Assembly (NCBI GenBank): GCA_009103225.1
Contig: RHPI01002161.1
Location: 74,599 to 138,598, forward strand
Length of the DNA stretch: 64,000 nt
Origin: Chlorokybus atmophyticus
Lineage: Eukaryota > Streptophyta > Chlorokybophyceae > Chlorokybales > Chlorokybaceae
Direction of reading: 5' to 3'
Positions within the stretch are counted from its first letter, which is position 1. Each line of letters opens with the position of its first letter. Made by a program: the position numbers and the translations under genes. This document shows, in pieces, positions 24,684-36,214 of this stretch. Under the pieces are notes generated by a model. The model was not told the DNA's origin. It made no database searches and worked only from the letters and a program-made list of their open reading frames with translations.

Positions 24684-26378
24684 ATGGCGGCGGCGGCGGC
24701 AGTGGCGGCGAGGGTGCTGGAGTCCAATGCGGCATCAACGCCGTGCGCAGGGAGGCGTGGTGCGCGTGCCGGAGGCGGCGGGTGTGGGGGTGATGGCTTG
24801 TCGTCATGGAGCGGAAGAAGGAGGCGGGGGAGGGGCAGACGTGGCTCCTCCTCTGCCGCCGCCGCTGCGGCGGCGGCGATGGGGCTGGAGAGAGGAGCGG
24901 CGATTACGTCTGCTTCCGGCGGGGCGTCGTTGTCCGCGGTAGAGGCGCCCTCCTGCATGTACATTGGGCCACTGCACCTTGCCGACCAGGCTGGACTAGA
25001 GGCGCTTTACACACAGGTGGGCTTTTGTGTGCACCCCTACAGAATGCTTTTTCCCTAGCAAGAAGTCAGTCAAACATGTGACATTGTGCAATAGGCTGTT
25101 TGCAAGCTGAAATTTCAGTTTGCAACATACTGAGGTCGTCTGCTTGCAGTATCTGCAACACCTCAGTGCATACGTTTTGGTTCCCCCTTGCTGCTTGCAA
25201 AGGTGTATGAGCATCAAACTTGATATGTGCATGTATGCTTGCAGGCACGCGACACATACTATAGTGGCCGGCCCCTTATTATGGACGAGATGTTTGATGC
25301 TCTTGAGGTACGTATTTGTTGCTTGTGCTGCATTCCTCGGTAGGGTGGTTTGGTTACAGTGTGCATTGGTTCTGATGGGCATTATTTGAATTGCTAGGCA
25401 CGCTTACGCGAGTACAGCTCCAAGTTGGTGAAGAAATACCCGCGCTGCAGCCTACAGAAATTTGCTGTGTACTCGGATGCAGAGGTAAGACATCACACGC
25501 AAGATGAGCAGACATTATCAGTGAAACAAATGTGTAATAGTTTTGTCACACTATGTAGTACTATGGTTGAGCAATGTATCTTCTGGTATTCAACTAGTTG
25601 GCATGTAAATACGTATTGTGACTAACCCTGTGGTTACGAATTTGTAGTGATTGAGTTTGACCAGAATGTGTTTTTTACATTTGGTTTTGCCAGGCTGATC
25701 ATTCGCAGATGGCGACGCTATGGGGCATTTGGTTAGCTTTGTTGGCGGCGGGCGTGGCCGTGTCGACAGAGTGCGCCTGCACGGTCTTCTCCATGTGCAG
25801 AATACCCTCTGCGTCCTCGGGCTGGCGGATAGGTGGACACGCTGCCACGCACGCCAGCACAGCTGTTGACTCTCTGCCACAATCAAGCGCAATTTACCCC
25901 GTATTTGGACTCGCTCTTGGGCTCCCCGTTGCATTTGCAGCAGGTGTGAGAGATTTGGTGTTAGTATGCTCCGACAAGTTGTAGTGAGTGACGGTGACGA
26001 TGTATGTTGTGTGTGTGTGTGTTCAGTGAGCTCGCTGCAGCGGTTATCCAGCAATTCCACAGTGGCAATGAAGGGCGAGTGTCCTGGTTGTGGTGAAGAG
26101 GTGTATGCTTTCATCAGAGCGGATGGCTCGACACGCCCGCGGTTCAAGACTGAGTGCCATTGCTGCGAGAGACCACTTGTGTTTCAGGCCCATCTGCAGG
26201 TATGTTGGAGTGTTGTCGTCCTCGTCTTGTATGTGGTACACTACCTCAGCAAGCCCTCATTAATGATCAATGTTGGCGCTTGCAGCAATCTTTGCGGCAT
26301 CCCCGCAACATGTTTGCGTACGGGCGCATCTACTTGGTATCCAGGTCAAACGACCTCGCACCATCACGTGAAGCATAG
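24684..26378 (+). CDS. PGRL1/PGR5-like family plastid membrane protein
   Basis: Related to PGRL1, which with PGR5 supports cyclic electron flow around photosystem I; this may be a divergent paralogue rather than PGRL1 itself. Six exons: 24684-25016, 25245-25307, 25398-25484, 25694-25943, 26027-26199 and 26286-26378; the frame closes at 332 aa. The first 80 or so residues are Ala/Gly/Arg-rich, consistent with a plastid leader. Then come CMYIGPLHLADQAGLEALY, ARDTYYSGRPLIMDEMFDAL, KYPRCSL, two hydrophobic segments (about 168-185 and 228-244), and a C-terminal domain with CPGCGEE (C263, C266) and CHCCERP (C288-C291) that could bind a metal or do redox chemistry. It ends with YGRIYLVSR. Family membership rests on memory of the plant relatives' motif order; the precise role is inferred. 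Confidence 0.8.
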
Positions 26379-27095
26379 TAACACTGGCAGTGTAGTCATC
26401 AATGTAAACAGATGTACTCCTGCATCGAGGGAACTGTTCTCTGTTCACAGTAATTCACAGTAAGCATATGGTGGTTTGTACGAGTTGGTAGGTGCAGTCG
26501 GAATTGAATTATGATACAGAAAACTAGCATCAAGTCTTAATGTACGATTAATGTACGACAGCATTCTTGGATAACCACACTGGATGTTACCAGCTCGCGT
26601 CCGGCAGGGCGAATCTTATACCCCTCTATGCATACATTGGCGAGATTACATGTGTGCCTTGTGGTAGAAGCGCGCAGTCATGAGGTGGTGCACATTGGCG
26701 GTGGCTGAGCGCATTGCATATAAGTGCAACTTATGTCAATGTGACCATAACTGCACTATTCATCGCATCATGGGTACAAGAGACAGTCCAATGTGTCACT
26801 GTAGTTGTGCCTTAGATCTTTAGACACATGACAGCCCCACTACAGCAGCACGCAGCATTGAACGCAGCGCCAAGGCAACACACACCATGCGAACTGCTGG
26901 ACACTGAATGTGCATGGGAAGCGGGCTGCATGGTAACGCAGCACGCCCGTGCGGAGGAGACGGCCAGCCAACCCCACCACCTGCACCCAACTGACAGCGA
27001 CACTACACAGCGCAGTGCTGCCGACCGCACTGCATATGGGTGACGCACAGGGGCGGAGCAGAGGAGCAGGGCAGAGGGGCCCTGCCACGCCAGCA
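26379..27095. other. Intergenic, no gene seen
   Basis: No supported exon. Open frames at 26812-27102 on both strands are low-complexity and lack splice or domain support. Confidence 0.5.
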
Positions 27096-27627
27096 ATGGC
27101 AAGGGTTTCAGTCACGGCAGCGACCAAAGAGGAAGAAGAAGAGGTGGAGGACGGAGAGGAGAAGGAGGTAAGAGGAGGGGGGAGAGGAGGAGGACGGAGG
27201 AAGGGAGGGAGGGAGGGAGGGAGAGAGGGGAGAGAAGGAGACATATGGGCATGCTGCATGCTGCTGCTGCTCCGCTACAGTTGCTGAAGACCGTAGTTGA
27301 CGCTACCATGCGGCCTGTTGTGCAGGTAATGGACACTAACATGCATGTATGCATGTTCAATGGGCAGGTCTAGGGTGGCGTATAGCGTGTTAGGTAGCAA
27401 CAAGCAGTAGATATCAGCCCGGTGGTGGCCTCTGATCAGGCTTGCATGCTGTTTGTGTGCACTTATGTGCTTCTGCATTATGCATGTACAAAACTGCCTC
27501 GAGCATGTCCTGTACATGTATGGTTATTCTACTACCAACTCTCTACACACTGCAACAGGACAAAAGTAAGCTAAACCATATGCTGCGCCAACCTTTCGTT
27601 CAGTTCACAAGATCTGGCATCTTGTGA
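27096..27627 (+). CDS. Possible 61-aa three-exon gene
   Basis: Exons 27096-27167, 27281-27325 and 27559-27627 join with consensus GT-AG introns and matching phase. They give a small protein that opens with MARVSVTAATKEEEEEVEDG, passes LLKTVVDATMRPVVQ and ends TRSGIL. No homologue is recognised. The purine-rich first intron and first exon are low complexity, so chance splicing is a real alternative. The stop codon falls in a perfect 16-bp inverted repeat. Confidence 0.25.
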
Positions 27628-27634
27628 ACTGAAC
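27598..27634. repeat. Perfect 16-bp inverted repeat
   Basis: Arms 27598-27613 and 27619-27634 are exact reverse complements with a 5-nt loop. It would form a strong hairpin in RNA, and it overlaps the end of the possible small gene. Confidence 0.9.
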
Positions 27635-27682
27635 CATGACAGCACTCACTGTAACAACACGACATGCGTGTAGGGTCTCCAC

Positions 27683-27900
27683 ACTGAAGTATATGTATAG
27701 GATATGTGAAGTGCTGTGTGGCGCACGCATGCAACATCAATGCACAACCGCACTACATCATCATCTCTGTATAAGGGTTTACATTGTCACCACCGGGCCA
27801 ATCTCTTCTACACTACCACTATCGCCTAGCCCCGTCAGACATGCATGAACGTAGCAATGACAGTCACCTGCGCGACGGCCGTTGGTCAGCGCCCTTTCTC
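27683..27900. repeat. Dispersed repeat, copy 1
   Basis: About 200 bp starting GAAGTATATGTATAGGATA and running through CACCACCGGGCC to AGACATGCATGAACG is clearly related to a segment at about 39110-39480. Shared blocks include GATATGT-AAGTGCTGT, ACTACATCAT, TTCTACACTAC and AGCCCC-AGACATGCATG. No coding capacity or terminal repeats were seen; it could be a SINE- or MITE-like family. Confidence 0.75.
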
Positions 27901-28497
27901 CTCGGCAAGGCAGTAGCAGCAGTAGCAGATCCAACGGACTCCCCCTCCTCCTCCGCCTACATCACCAGGCCGCCACCCACAACTACGTCGTCCACTTAGC
28001 TGCAACTGCGTTGTTAGGGTTTGCGCCCATTGGCGCGCAGCATGCATGCACACGATCCGCTGCACTCCCTGTCAAAGTGCCGTCGCTGTGTCCTTCAGGC
28101 TCCTTCACACGAGCAGCCTCCACTGCTCCCCATGTACGTCGACGTCGTCATCGTCTTCCACTGCATGCATGACCAACACGTTGATATTACTATGATACAA
28201 CTCAAACAAACACTCCAGCAGATCCGTGATATCACTTGGCTTTGCAACGTGCATGCATCATCGTGCAGGCTATGTGCAGCAGAGATGTAGAACAATAGCG
28301 GAGAGTCGTGCTGGTGTAGACAACCTTCGCAGAAAAGCCCATACAAATACCTAGATACCGGAAGAACATGTTAACAGAGAGAGGAAACAGAAAATGACTA
28401 CACCACCTATGCGCAGAGCGTTTAAAGGTTGCTACCTGCACAAGAAGAGTTTGAAGGCATAATGTACTATGCGAGAAAAGCTATTTCAAGACCACAA
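27901..28497. other. Intergenic, no gene seen
   Basis: No exon with support. A frame at 27882-28172 is open but not recognisable. The region adjoins the 3' end of the large minus-strand gene. Confidence 0.45.
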
Positions 28498-31400
28498 CTA
28501 CTGATGAGCTGCAGCAGTGGCACCGCCGCCACAGCACGCAGCAAAGAAGCCACCGCGCTTTTTTGGTTGCAAGGGTGTGGGCAATTTGCTTGTGACAGCA
28601 GTAGCAGCAGCAGAAGTCTTTGTAGTAGCGTCAGCCATCACCCCTGAGACCTTTTCAGCAGCCTTCATACCAACACCAGTCCCAGTGCTTGACTCAAAAC
28701 CAGCAGGCGCAGGACCAGCTGCAAGACCAGGAGTTGGAGCTTGAGGCTGCACCAGAAACATAAGATCAGTGTGAGCCCCAGTTGATGTGTCTGTACAGCT
28801 ACTGAAAACTTGGTGGGGCTGAACACATCAACAACATGAGCGACCTTGACGGGCGCATACGATTGTCTAACTGCACTCATGCTGTCATATGCAAACCATA
28901 ACGCGACCATGGCGCACCTCAGCGGCGGCTTCAGACACGATGCCTTGCACAGCACTGACTGGCGACACAACTGCGGGTTGAGTAGTGGTTACCTCCTGCT
29001 GCAGGGGAGATGTAGACATGGGCAATGCTGGCTGGCCTGTGGGTGCGGCAGCAACCTGCATGGCCATCACACAATGAGTGTCAGTGCCGCAAACTGCAGG
29101 CTTGCGCAAATGAAATCTAGACTATACCTCTATCTCTGCACGTGTTGCAGGGGCAATGCTTGGGGGCACAGTAGTTGCTGCAGCTGGCGTCATGCCAGGA
29201 ACACTCAGCTTGCCAAATGCAGTCTTGCTGGCCTCGCCCACCTTCGCAGCCGTCGTGTTGTCAAGCCCAGCAGCAGCTGCACCCTGTGTTGCATACTGCT
29301 TCACCTGATCAGGGCTGACCTTGCTCATGAATGAGCCGACCTGCCCGCCAAGGCCAGTTGAGCCTGTTGGTGCGACTGGCATCGTCTCTGCAGCTGGCGT
29401 CACAGGTGGTGCTGGTGCTGCAGGGCTGACCTTGCTCACAAGCGAGCCAACCAACCCACCAAGGCCAGTTGACGCGGTTGGTGCACCTGGCGCCGATGTC
29501 TCTGCAGCTGGCGTCACAGCCGGTGCTGCTGCTGCAGGGCTAACCTTGCTCATGATTGAGCCAACCAGCCCGCCAAGGCCAGTTGAGCCGGATGGTGGCG
29601 CCAGCGTCTCTGCAGCTGGCGTCACAGCTGGTGCTGGTGCAGGGCTGACCTTGCTCATAATTGAGCCAACCAGTCCGCCAAGGCCAGTTGAGCCGGATGG
29701 TGGCGCCGTTGTCTCTGCAGCTGATGTCACAGCTGGTACTGCGGATGCTTCTGGCGATGTCGAGACTGCAGACCCCGCAGTCAGCTTTGTGAAGCCAACC
29801 TTGCCCAACTCCCCAACCTGTATGGCCTTGGCGCTGTCCAACCCGGCAGTGGAGGCAGCCTGGGTGGTGTACTGCTTGACGGCGTCCGGGCTGACTTTGC
29901 TTGCAAAGCTGCCGAAGGTGCTGCCAGCAGCCCCTGTGAAGCCCGCTGGAGTGGCCCCTGGAGCCTCTGCGGGAACAGTGGTTGCGGCTAAAGTTGGTGC
30001 TGCCCCAAAAACACTCTGAGCTGAGACTGGCGTTTGGACAGTTGATGCTGTCGCGCTGGTTGCGGTGGGTCCCGCGAACTTGCTAAAGGCATCCTTGCTC
30101 GCTGTGCCCACCTTCATGGCAGTTGCCAGGTCAAGCCCGGCAGCACCTGCGCCCTTCGTTGCGTACTGCTGAACTTGATCAGGGTTGACCTTGCTAGCAA
30201 ATGACCCGATAGTTCCTGACAAGCCACCGGATGATGGCAACGCTGTTGTTGGCTCTGTGGCTGGAGCTGCTTGCAAAGGTGCAGAACGCGAGACATCCAA
30301 ACCAAATGCGGAGAGGGAGGGGTGTGCAGCTTCGGGTTTTGAAAAGACGGGCTGAAGATCAGCATCCAAAGGATCTGCCTCTGGCATAGAAGTTGGCATT
30401 GCGCTTGGCTCCTGCACGCTCAAGGATGAAGTGATTGGTGCTGCTGGCTGCGGCACTAATATCGTCGATGGCTCAGACAAGGGCACAGAGACTGGTGATG
30501 CAACTGAGCTGGGCTCTTGCACGCTCAGAGGTGTGATTGGCGCTATAGGCTGCGGCACTGGTATAGTTGATGGCTCAGACAGAGAAGAAGTGGGGATTGC
30601 CTGTGTTGATCGTGTTGCCTCGCTTGTGGCCATGCTGGAGATGCTTGAGACAGAGTACTCTGACCCTGCTTCAGAAAGCACACTTGTCGACGGTGCCTTC
30701 AGCAGTGATGGCTCAGTTGGGGCACTCGAGACAGAAACAACATCACCAATTGTGCCCGGGGCTGTTCCAGGAGGAATTACGACTTGGGTCAGGAGAGGCT
30801 CTGGGGCAACCGTCTCAGCAGCAGTGAAGGGTTGTGCAGCAACTTCAGCTGGAAACTCTGTAGCACTTGGCTCCACACGCTCAAGAGGCGTCAAGGCTGG
30901 GGGTGTTGAGATGGCTTGAAGCGAGTCCGCAGCAACTGCAGGTTGAGCAGCTGCAGCCTCAACTGCTGCAAGAGGCTCAGCAGAAGTTTCCGCAGGGGCA
31001 AACATGGAGGAGTCCCCTGATGCTGTCAGGACCTGAGGAACCTGGGTATCAGGTTGTGGCGATTCTGCAATCACAGGCGCCACCATGTTGTTAACAACCT
31101 CCTCTGCAGCTTCAGGCAGTGTAGACTCAGCCATTGGTGTGGTGTCGACAGATTTCACTGCTTCGCTCGCAATTGGAGTTTCAGTAGTGATGGGAGCAGG
31201 ATGCCTTGAAGTCAGTGAGGTAGCAGCCCTACCAACAACTCCAAACAGACCGCCAGCAACAGCACCGACTCCGCCAAGGATGCCACCTACTAAGCCGCGG
31301 CTCGGGCTGGGAGCTGACTGCGCTGGCTGTTCAGCAGCAGGAGTGGAAGGTTCCATGGCGGACGACGGCTCACTTGGCACAGGTGGAACTTCAGGTGCAG

Positions 31401-34400
31401 CCTCCATGCTTTCTGTAGCGCTGTCAAAAGCACGTTGCGACTCCTCTGACGGTGCGGTTAGAGCAGCCTCTGTTTCAATCACAGCCGGTACTTGCTGCAG
31501 AAATGAAGACCTGTCTTGGGCAACGGAAGTTGACCCACCAAGCGCGCCCACATAAGCATCAGCAACATCAGTTCCAATTGCAGGAACACCGGAAATCCCA
31601 GACACTGGGAGCGTCATGGGGGGAGCTTCCGATATGGGTGGCGTGGTAGCTGATACTGGCACTGCAACATCCGCATTTACGGGGCCAGATGTTGGAGGCG
31701 CAAAGGCAATAGACGGTTCTGGCGTAGTGGCTACATTGACATCAGATGCATGAAGACTAAAATCAGTTGATGGGAAGATGGATCGAACATCTGGAGGCGG
31801 CGCTTGGCTGAGACCGGTAGGAACAGTGCTGTTGTTAAAGCCTTCTGTTGCGGTGTGCACACTACTGGCAGTGTCAATTGGTACATCTGTAGCCATTGCG
31901 CCCCCAAAACCTGCTTCACTTGAGGCCGGAACTGCATTGACCCCTTCTGCAACAGAAGATGCCGCTGCGTGAAAATTTGGCTTGTGTCCTTCAGGATACA
32001 TGCTACCAGCCTCCAGCGCATCGGCCTTGGCAGCTTCTTCTGTGCGGATGACTGGAAGCTGAGCTTCCAGGCTTTGCGCATCAGAGGTGCTCGCAGGCAG
32101 GCTTGTTGAAGGTACACCTCCACCAGTCAGAGCGGTGGGTACCAAAGCCTTGGCTCTGTCCACCAAGCTCGGGCCCTCTGCTTGTTCGGAGCCAGTGAAT
32201 GGCAAAGCACTTTTTACTCTCTCTGTGAGAGTGGGACCTTCTGAGGAAGTAAGTGACTCGGGGAGCATGCTTTTCACCTTTTCACTTACTGTGGGATACT
32301 CTGTCAGGCCCTTGGAGTCCAGCAACTGTCCTACACCTTCAGCTGGCGAGGTAGCTGACTGTTGTTCGGCGACAGAGTCTGCACTCACTCCGGCTGGTTC
32401 TGGCAACAGATCAGGTGCAGCGGAGGGTTGAGTAGGTTCAACCAGTCTGTCTGTTTCGAATGCACTCGGTGGTGCATCACCGGCAACTGGGCTGCTGCCA
32501 CTAACAAATGCTGGCAAGAGACTTCTTGCCTTGTTAACAAGCCCAGTGGTCTGAGACTGTGCCTGGTCCACAAGGCTTGCACCTGTACTCGACTGTCCAA
32601 AGCCAAAAGATGGTACTGCACTCTTGACTTGCTCCGTCAAACTGGGGCCTTCCGTAGAGGTCAAAGACTCTGGCAGCATACTCTTCACCTTTTCACCAGC
32701 TGTGGGGTACTCTGTCAGTCCCTTAGAGTCCAGCAGCTCACCAACACCCGCAGTAGGCTGTCCTGGTGCACTGATCTCCTCAGATGGTATCGAATATTTG
32801 ACTTGGTCAGTCAAACTGGGGCCTTCTGTGGAAGTCAACGACTCAGGAAGCACACTCTTCACCTGTTGCCCGACTCGATCAGTCAAACTGGGGCCTTCTG
32901 TGGAGGTCAACGACTCAGGAAGCACGCTCTTCACCTGTTCACCGACCTTGTCGGTCAAACTGGGGCCTTCTGTGGAGGTCAAAGACTCAGGAAGCATGCT
33001 CTTCACCTTTTCGCCAACCGTGGGGTACTCTGTCAGCCCCTTCGAGTCCAGCAGCTGACCGACACCTTCAATAGGCGGTTGTGCTGCACTCACCTCCTCT
33101 GCACTTAGTGCAAATGGTGCTGTGAATTGTTGCTGCATATCCTGCACAGCATCCCCGCTCGTCAAGCTGCCTGTATCGAGAGCGCTGGTTTGGGATGCAG
33201 TGCTATCCGCTGGAGTGGTGGACGCAGCAGAGGATGGCAGAAGGGCCTTAGCCTGATCTACTAGACCACTAGGGGCGACCAAGCCCTTAGACTCAAACAA
33301 GGCCGGGATGCTGCTGGAATGTTCCTGATCGGCCACGATGCTGCTGCTGCTTGCTTGTAGTGCATTGCCGCCTGGGACTGCGCCACCCAGGGCGAGAGAG
33401 GTTGGAAGCAGGCTCTTAACCTTATCAACCAGGCTGCTCGGCGCTGTGGCACCCTCTGACTCCAACGTGCTCTCTGGTGAAGAATCTGCTACTGCACCAC
33501 CAGCTGCATCTGTACCAGCAGCTGGCAGGTCTGTAGCAGAGGTGTCGACTGCCTGGCTGTCAGAAGGCACGTCTTTCAACGGGGCCTCAGCTGATGACGC
33601 GGATTGATCTGTGCTTGTGCTTGTCTGCAGTACATTGACAGCTGGAGTACCGGACAAATGCAGGAGGCCCTTCACCGTGTTAATGATTCCACTAGGCGCC
33701 ACCAAACCTTTTGACTCAAACAGAGCGGGAACATCACCTTCTGAAGGTCCAAGGTTCAGTGCAGAAGGGTCAGCCAGCGCACTGGTTGGCTTGTCAGCTG
33801 GGCCAGCAGCGATGCCTGTGATTGCAGCTGCAGGAGAGGTTGGATCCGTCACTTCGTCAAGAAGAGAGGGAGCTTCTGTTATGATGGGGGCAGGTTCTGA
33901 AGGCTGTGGCTGGTTGCCACCCAATGCCACAGGCCACGCGCTCCTTGCTTTGTCCAGCAAGCTAGGCTCCTCACCAATAAGAAGTACGGACTCCGCCCGT
34001 TCCATCACTGGAACGCCAGCAGAGGTATCCAGAGGCTGATCGCTGCCTTGGGCTCCCAAGCTTGCCGCGCTCGGTGTATCCACATCAGTCTCCAACAGTG
34101 GCATCGACTGCGTTTCCGCTAGTGGAACAGGGGTTTCCTCTGGTAGCAAAGACTGTGGGCCTATGGACATGCTTTCATCCACCGAAGATTCTGTTCCATG
34201 AGATGTTGGCAACAGACTCCTCACAGTGTCCATTGCGCTAGAACCCAGCTGTTTAGCACTTGAAGCGGTGTCTGTTGAGCCTGAAGGATATCCTCCCAGC
34301 GACGATGGCAAAACCTGCTTGACACTCTCCATCAGGCCTGCAGACTCTGTTTGGCCTTCACCGGAGCTGGTGATGGATGCCGGCAATGAACTCTTAATGC

Positions 34401-36214
34401 TGTCAACAACGCCATAAGTCTGGCCTTCTGCCGGCGCCTGGTTTGAGCCAGTTAAAGACGCTGGCATAGCGCTTTTGATGCTGTCAACAAAGCTGGAAGT
34501 CTGCCCTTCTGCTGGTGCTTGACTGGCGCCAGACAGCGATGGGACCAAGCTTGACGCACGCTCCATCACAGATGGCCCCGTGGAGGACTCTTGAGGGGCA
34601 GGAGACCCGGAGCCGGTGAGGGATGCAGGCAGTACGCTCTTTAAGCTGTCAACAATGCCATAGGTCTGCCCTTGTGCCAGCGCCTGGTTTGAACCAGTTA
34701 AGGATGTTGGCAAGGCGCTTTTGATGCTGTCAACAAAGCTGGATGTCTGCCCTTCTGCTGGCGCTTGCCCGGTGCCAGGTAGAGACGGAACCATGTTTGA
34801 TGCACGCTCCATCAACAATGGATCTGTAGAGGACGCTTGAGGAGCAGAAGATCCGCCAAGGGATGCAGGCAGTATGCTTTTCACGTTATCCACCAAGCTC
34901 GACTGAGTTGCGCCGGCCGTGACATCTACATCTTGTGCCATAGATGTGTCGAGGGAATCACTTGGGTTATCAGGCAAAGGGGAATACGGCACTGACGCAG
35001 CAATGCCAGGCGTGAGTGTGGTTGCACTTGATATTGTGTCCTCGGTGCCCGCAAGCGCATCTGAATGTGGCAGTGTGCTTTCTGACACAGTTTGTGCCTC
35101 ACTGCTCGAGCTGAACGACCCAAGGCGCTCTATGTAAAGTGCTTGCAGCTCGGCGCTTTCTGATGGACTGAGCGTTGTGGGCAGCAATGGCTGAACCTGC
35201 TCACAAGCCAAGAATCAGGACTGACTGTCCCATATGAACAAATGTTTGTGAAGCGGTACAAAATGCAACTTGAAGGCACAGTGTATGCGACAGCACGCAC
35301 TGAGGACAAAACTCAACAACTGCCGACTCACAAATCAGATAGGGCGTGTGCAAGATTCACATAGTCACTGAATGGACTGTGGAGACAAGGCACTGAACTC
35401 ACGTTGGTACAACAATTATTGATGTGATTGTTGCTGAGGTTAATTAATGTGAAGTTGCTGCAAAGCTTACCTCATCAACCTTCGGCGCTGCTATCAGCAC
35501 GGCCTGCTCTGGCGCGGCATCCCTAGTTATCTGTCCGCTTGCAGCGTCCTGACAAGCCGCGAGCATGACTTTAAACACATATAACAAAGGTCTGCTCTAT
35601 ACCAAAATCCGGCGGTGCTGAACTGGCTGGTCAGTTCATAGCGTTGCACTCAAGCTGGCAAAAGTGGCTTTCCGGGCAACGAACCGGAGCGAACAATAAC
35701 CAGGGCAACAGAACGCCACAGAGAGTATTTCTCAACAAGATGGATCTGGTACAGCTGTCCCGTGTGACAATATTCGCAGTAGGAAATGCAGACGCTTGAC
35801 CATACAGCCGCAAGAACTAACCAATGCCTGCCATTTCCTCACCACGACAAGGGCAGGTTCCTCTGAAGCTTGTGAAACCATTGGTGACATTGAGCGCATG
35901 CCTTCCGGCGTAGCGAAGCCACTGCCGCTGTCGTCCGCACCAGTACCCACCTGAGCAGACACGCAACTGTCAACGTTAGGCACGCAAGCAACCATTCCAA
36001 CCCCCTTTCGGAAGGAAAACACCGTGGGTAGTATACAATGATAATACCGTGATAATAAACTGTGTGCATGCATGCGCCTAACCTGCGTGGTATCTTCATC
36101 TGTCATGTTCGCCTGAGCGTCGTCAAACTGGGCATCGTCTGCCTGAGCATCATCGCCTACTACCGGTGGGGCCTCGCCAGCCAGTCCGGCCGGCGTGCCC
36201 TGTTTATTGCCCAT
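28498..36214 (-). CDS. Giant N-myristoylation-type repeat protein, ~2257 aa
   Basis: Not recognised. Six exons on minus: 36214-36083, 35950-35843, 35548-35471, 35196-29128 (6069 bp, uninterrupted), 29055-28918 and 28746-28498; all phases are zero and GT-AG. The start MGNKQGTP fits the N-myristoylation consensus. The tail is basic with two cysteines (KKRGGFFAACCGGG), like a palmitoylation site. The middle is repetitive. More than fifteen units resemble SLVDxxKSxLPxSLTG, with a higher-order block (VKSMLPESLTSTEGPSLTD) repeated almost exactly near 32240-33060. Then comes a Gly/hydrophobic segment (GGILGGVGAVAGGLFGVVG). Finally three units of about 50 aa follow the pattern SKVSPDxVxQYxTxxAxxAGLD, with Ala/Pro-rich GLGGLVGSIMSKVSP repeats. 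The composition is Ser/Ala/Pro/Thr-rich and acidic. The amphipathic short repeats and lipid-type ends suggest a peripheral membrane or surface coat protein, but this is inference. Confidence 0.85.

Noticed and set aside
29321-35137. Long plus-strand open frames (up to 232 codons) opposite the giant gene
   Set aside because: They are antisense shadows of a repetitive, GC-biased coding exon; they repeat with the same period and have no independent splice or domain support.
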